The position numbers and the translations under genes were made by a program. Positions 61,893 to 64,000 of a DNA stretch of 64,000 bases are shown in pieces (the stretch's first letter is position 1; the number at the start of each line of letters is the position of its first letter). The DNA is from Halomonas sp. JB37 (lineage in GTDB: Bacteria > Pseudomonadota > Gammaproteobacteria > Pseudomonadales > Halomonadaceae), in NCBI RefSeq assembly GCF_002332255.1, contig NZ_NRGW01000001.1:2914001-2978000 (forward strand), written 5' to 3'. Under the pieces are notes generated by a model. That model searched no databases. It had not been told where the DNA came from and saw only the letters and a program-made list of their open reading frames with translations.

Positions 61893-63781
61893 AACTTACC
61901 ACCCAACAATCTGAAACCCACTGGTTTCTCGCCTTCATAGTGAATTGTATTTACCGAAGTAGGCTTCGCATTAGCAGGACCTAAAACTAACGCGGTTACC
62001 AGGTAGGATGCTGGCAGCAAATCACCGTAAATCCGAACCTCTACTGTTCTGCGGTCTACTTGTCGTATCCAGCCGGATAGACCAAATTTCTTTGCTCTTT
62101 CCATAACCCATTCGACATATCCCGTCTTAGCTAAGGTACCTTTTACGGTTGAATGTAGATGAAGTGTATCGAGTGGCGCAGTCAAAAAATTCAATCCTTC
62201 TTGATTTGCTGCACTGATTAATAGCTTCTTCGCGACTTCTTTAGGCTCACCAAAGAGAGGATATTCGCAATTACCAATCGCGGCATGAGCGTTTAGTTCA
62301 CAGATACCGCTATCTTGCTCGCTTAATGGCTTTGTGTGATCTTCTAATAAGAAATCAACGCCGCAGTAATTTAGACCTGGAATCACCTTAACCGATTCCA
62401 CACAAGCCTTTTTTATATCCTCATGTAGTTCGTCATAGACGCTGATACTATCCCCGCCTTGGGAAATATTACTGGAAGAAGAAAGCCTTACTAATTCACC
62501 TGCTGCGGGAACACTCTCTAAAGAGTAACCCAGCCTATCAAGTTGGAACAGCATAGTATCATTGAACTTTATCGGCCTCCTCCAAAGATGGGTGTTACTT
62601 TTTCGGAACTGATTTTTGAGAAGCACAAGTTCAGCGATACTATTTTCTCCATCGCCTACTACACACGCAGGCAACCTCATGATTGCCGCAATCACTTTAC
62701 CATCTAATACCAGTATTCGGTAATCTTCACCACTAACATGTTTTTCAATGATAACATCTTGCTTACCCAGCTGTGAGGACTGACTTATATTCAGAGCATC
62801 TCTCAGTTCTTTAGCTGTTCGCAAGTTTGCAAAAACACCTATCCCACCAACGCCTGCCACGGGTTTGCATACAACAGGGTAACCAATCAATTCTGCGTAC
62901 TGCTCAGCCATCCATAAGTCGTCTTTCTTAAACAGTCTACCTTCTGGCACGGGCAGACCTAGGCGTTGCAAACATGCTCGCGTTGCCTCTTTATGGCTAG
63001 TTAAAGCATGAGACATACTGCTTGAAACTATGGTCCTACTCCACTTGAACGGGAGTTTTTTATTACTCTCATCATAGATGACATAGGAGCCTTTCGTGAA
63101 CCTTAAACTATTCAGACCTAAGCTAAGCGCATGTCTTTCTACTAAGTGCCCTTTTGTTCCGTTTATACCCAATGGTTTAGCAAACTCAACATCTGAATAA
63201 TGCTGCGCCGATTTCCCAAGCATATCAGGTACATTTAACTCAGGAATTTTCCAGAAAAACAGTACATTTTCAAGCAAGTCGCTAAATCGGCTATTTGGCC
63301 AAGCTACATTGCTGAAGGTCTGCACGTCATCGTGCGCTGTAGAACTCCGGCTTTTAAAAGCATGGCGTATCAAAGAGCAAATAGCATATACAATCTTATC
63401 TTTATATTTTTTAAGAAACTTATCTAATTCAGGACTACCATCTCGATTGAATTTTCTAAATATTTTTTTATCTTTTATTGCTTCTATGGACCATGCTTCA
63501 ATCAATGCTTCTAACTCATCACCTTCGTTTAACGAGAATGAGTAATTAACGAGACGCTTAACTACCTCCTTTAACAAGTCCTGGGCTCTTGATGGGTATC
63601 CCTGGCCTGATAAGGATGGCATTTGAAATTCTACCGCTGCGGTTTCTATACCACTGTTCCCTTCTATTTCTATACTAACCCACGCATTTGCGGCGTAGCG
63701 GGGGTCTGCATCCTTCCATATCCCGCCCTGTACTGGTGCTTTTAAACCACCAGCACTTACTTTTCTTACCTTAATACTCAT
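61889..63781 (-). CDS. CphA-type ATP-grasp ligase with degenerate acylphosphatase domain (630 aa)
   Basis: Predicted amino-acid ligase. Residues 1 to about 250 form a domain I do not recognise, with an N-terminal beta-rich part and helical middle. This arrangement is reminiscent of the N-terminal region of cyanophycin synthetase. The ATP-grasp core (about 255 to 520) is complete: LQRLGLPVPEGRLF, YPVVCKPVAGVGGIGV, ACVVGDGENSIAELVLLKN, SNISQGGDS, GICELNAHAAIG. The C-terminal 90 residues (STVKGTLAKTGYVEWVMERA, GWIRQVDRRTVEV) match the acylphosphatase fold with Arg to Val and Asn to Gln changes. ATG at 63781 is preferred over a TTG one codon upstream. First gene of the visible ligase operon. Confidence 0.82.
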   Translation of the reverse strand: MSIKVRKVSAGGLKAPVQGGIWKDADPRYAANAWVSIEIEGNSGIETAAVEFQMPSLSGQGYPSRAQDLLKEVVKRLVNYSFSLNEGDELEALIEAWSIEAIKDKKIFRKFNRDGSPELDKFLKKYKDKIVYAICSLIRHAFKSRSSTAHDDVQTFSNVAWPNSRFSDLLENVLFFWKIPELNVPDMLGKSAQHYSDVEFAKPLGINGTKGHLVERHALSLGLNSLRFTKGSYVIYDESNKKLPFKWSRTIVSSSMSHALTSHKEATRACLQRLGLPVPEGRLFKKDDLWMAEQYAELIGYPVVCKPVAGVGGIGVFANLRTAKELRDALNISQSSQLGKQDVIIEKHVSGEDYRILVLDGKVIAAIMRLPACVVGDGENSIAELVLLKNQFRKSNTHLWRRPIKFNDTMLFQLDRLGYSLESVPAAGELVRLSSSSNISQGGDSISVYDELHEDIKKACVESVKVIPGLNYCGVDFLLEDHTKPLSEQDSGICELNAHAAIGNCEYPLFGEPKEVAKKLLISAANQEGLNFLTAPLDTLHLHSTVKGTLAKTGYVEWVMERAKKFGLSGWIRQVDRRTVEVRIYGDLLPASYLVTALVLGPANAKPTSVNTIHYEGEKPVGFRLLGGKL

Positions 63782-63861
63782 CAAATACGCCCTGTATTGT
63801 CATCAAACACTAGTATCAGAAATTTTATTTCCTGTTTACAAACAGCCCCAAGCGACATGAG

Positions 63862-64000
63862 CTAAGCAGCCAATCCTTCAGCCAGAAGAAATCGTCTATA
63901 AGTGGCATCGTCAAGTAATGGCTCATGCATCTGAAAAAGACGCACTTGACTGTAGCTGTTGCCCTCTAGCACTACAAAGTCGTGGTCACGTAGAATCAGA
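63862..64000 (-). CDS. Partial protein, C-terminal end only (cut by window edge)
   Basis: An open frame enters from the right edge and ends with TAG at 63862. It gives 45 residues ending in LLAEGLAA and including LILRDHDFVVLEGNSYSQV. The codon use looks like the capsule genes. The family cannot be identified from this fragment. It is 80 bases upstream of the 630-residue ATP-grasp gene on the same strand and may belong to the same operon. Confidence 0.6.
   Translation of the reverse strand, partial: LILRDHDFVVLEGNSYSQVRLFQMHEPLLDDATYRRFLLAEGLAA

Overview
The window looks like a chromosomal segment of a gammaproteobacterium, most likely Halomonadaceae. I base this on recognised housekeeping genes (Rnk, NADP glutamate dehydrogenase, GalU, Pgm, RmlA-D, Ugd, RfaH, tRNA-Arg) and mid-range GC. 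No database search was run, so the genus is an inference.

Region 1 (1 to 10466) is the right part of an integrated P4-like genetic element. A P4-type tyrosine integrase sits next to tRNA-Arg(CCT), the probable attachment site. To its left lies a tightly overlapping minus-strand operon: AlpA-like, KilA-N, HTH, Ash-like, three small unknowns, a Toprim primase, a DUF927 ATPase, and further unknowns running off the left edge. Three families of short repeats lie here (ACCCTNAGGGT palindromes, GGGAAC 9-mers inside coding sequence, TGTCACCG boxes). A structured RNA region with an intrinsic terminator lies inside the Ash-like gene.

Region 2 (10532 to 13651) carries an AEC-type permease and a membrane diguanylate cyclase. 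Region 3 (13930 to 28975) is a plus-strand operon of kpsC, kpsS, an SDR, an LTA-synthase-like sulfatase, a 2480-residue type I PKS, an alpha-oxoamine synthase and an RfaH homologue. It resembles the rhizobial rkp-1 K-antigen region and probably makes a sphingoid-like lipid anchor and the Kdo linker for a capsule. Region 4 (28981 to 30898) holds rnk and gdhA.

Region 5 (31182 to 47998, minus strand) contains nucleotide-sugar genes (galU, rmlC, rmlA, rmlD, rmlB, pgm, ugd) and five glycosyltransferases, one fused to an AlgX/AlgJ-like SGNH domain. Region 6 (48060 to 63781, minus strand) is the most unusual part. Six ATP-grasp proteins (one TupA-like, one Ddl, four of CphA/RimK type, two of these degenerate), two MurF-like ligases and a leaderless D,D-carboxypeptidase-like protein are encoded together. 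One MurF is fused to an enolase-superfamily dipeptide-epimerase domain. Degenerate acylphosphatase domains recur at the C-termini of at least four and probably five of these proteins. A decayed IS30 element and a truncated carboxypeptidase copy mark a past duplication.

My reading is that regions 3, 5 and 6 together make a surface glycan built on UDP-glucuronate and dTDP-rhamnose, lipid-anchored by the rkp-like genes, and decorated with or accompanied by a non-ribosomally made peptide, comparable in concept to teichuronopeptide. No polymer export genes (KpsMTED, Wza/Wzx/Wzy) are in the window. A partial unknown gene enters from the right edge.
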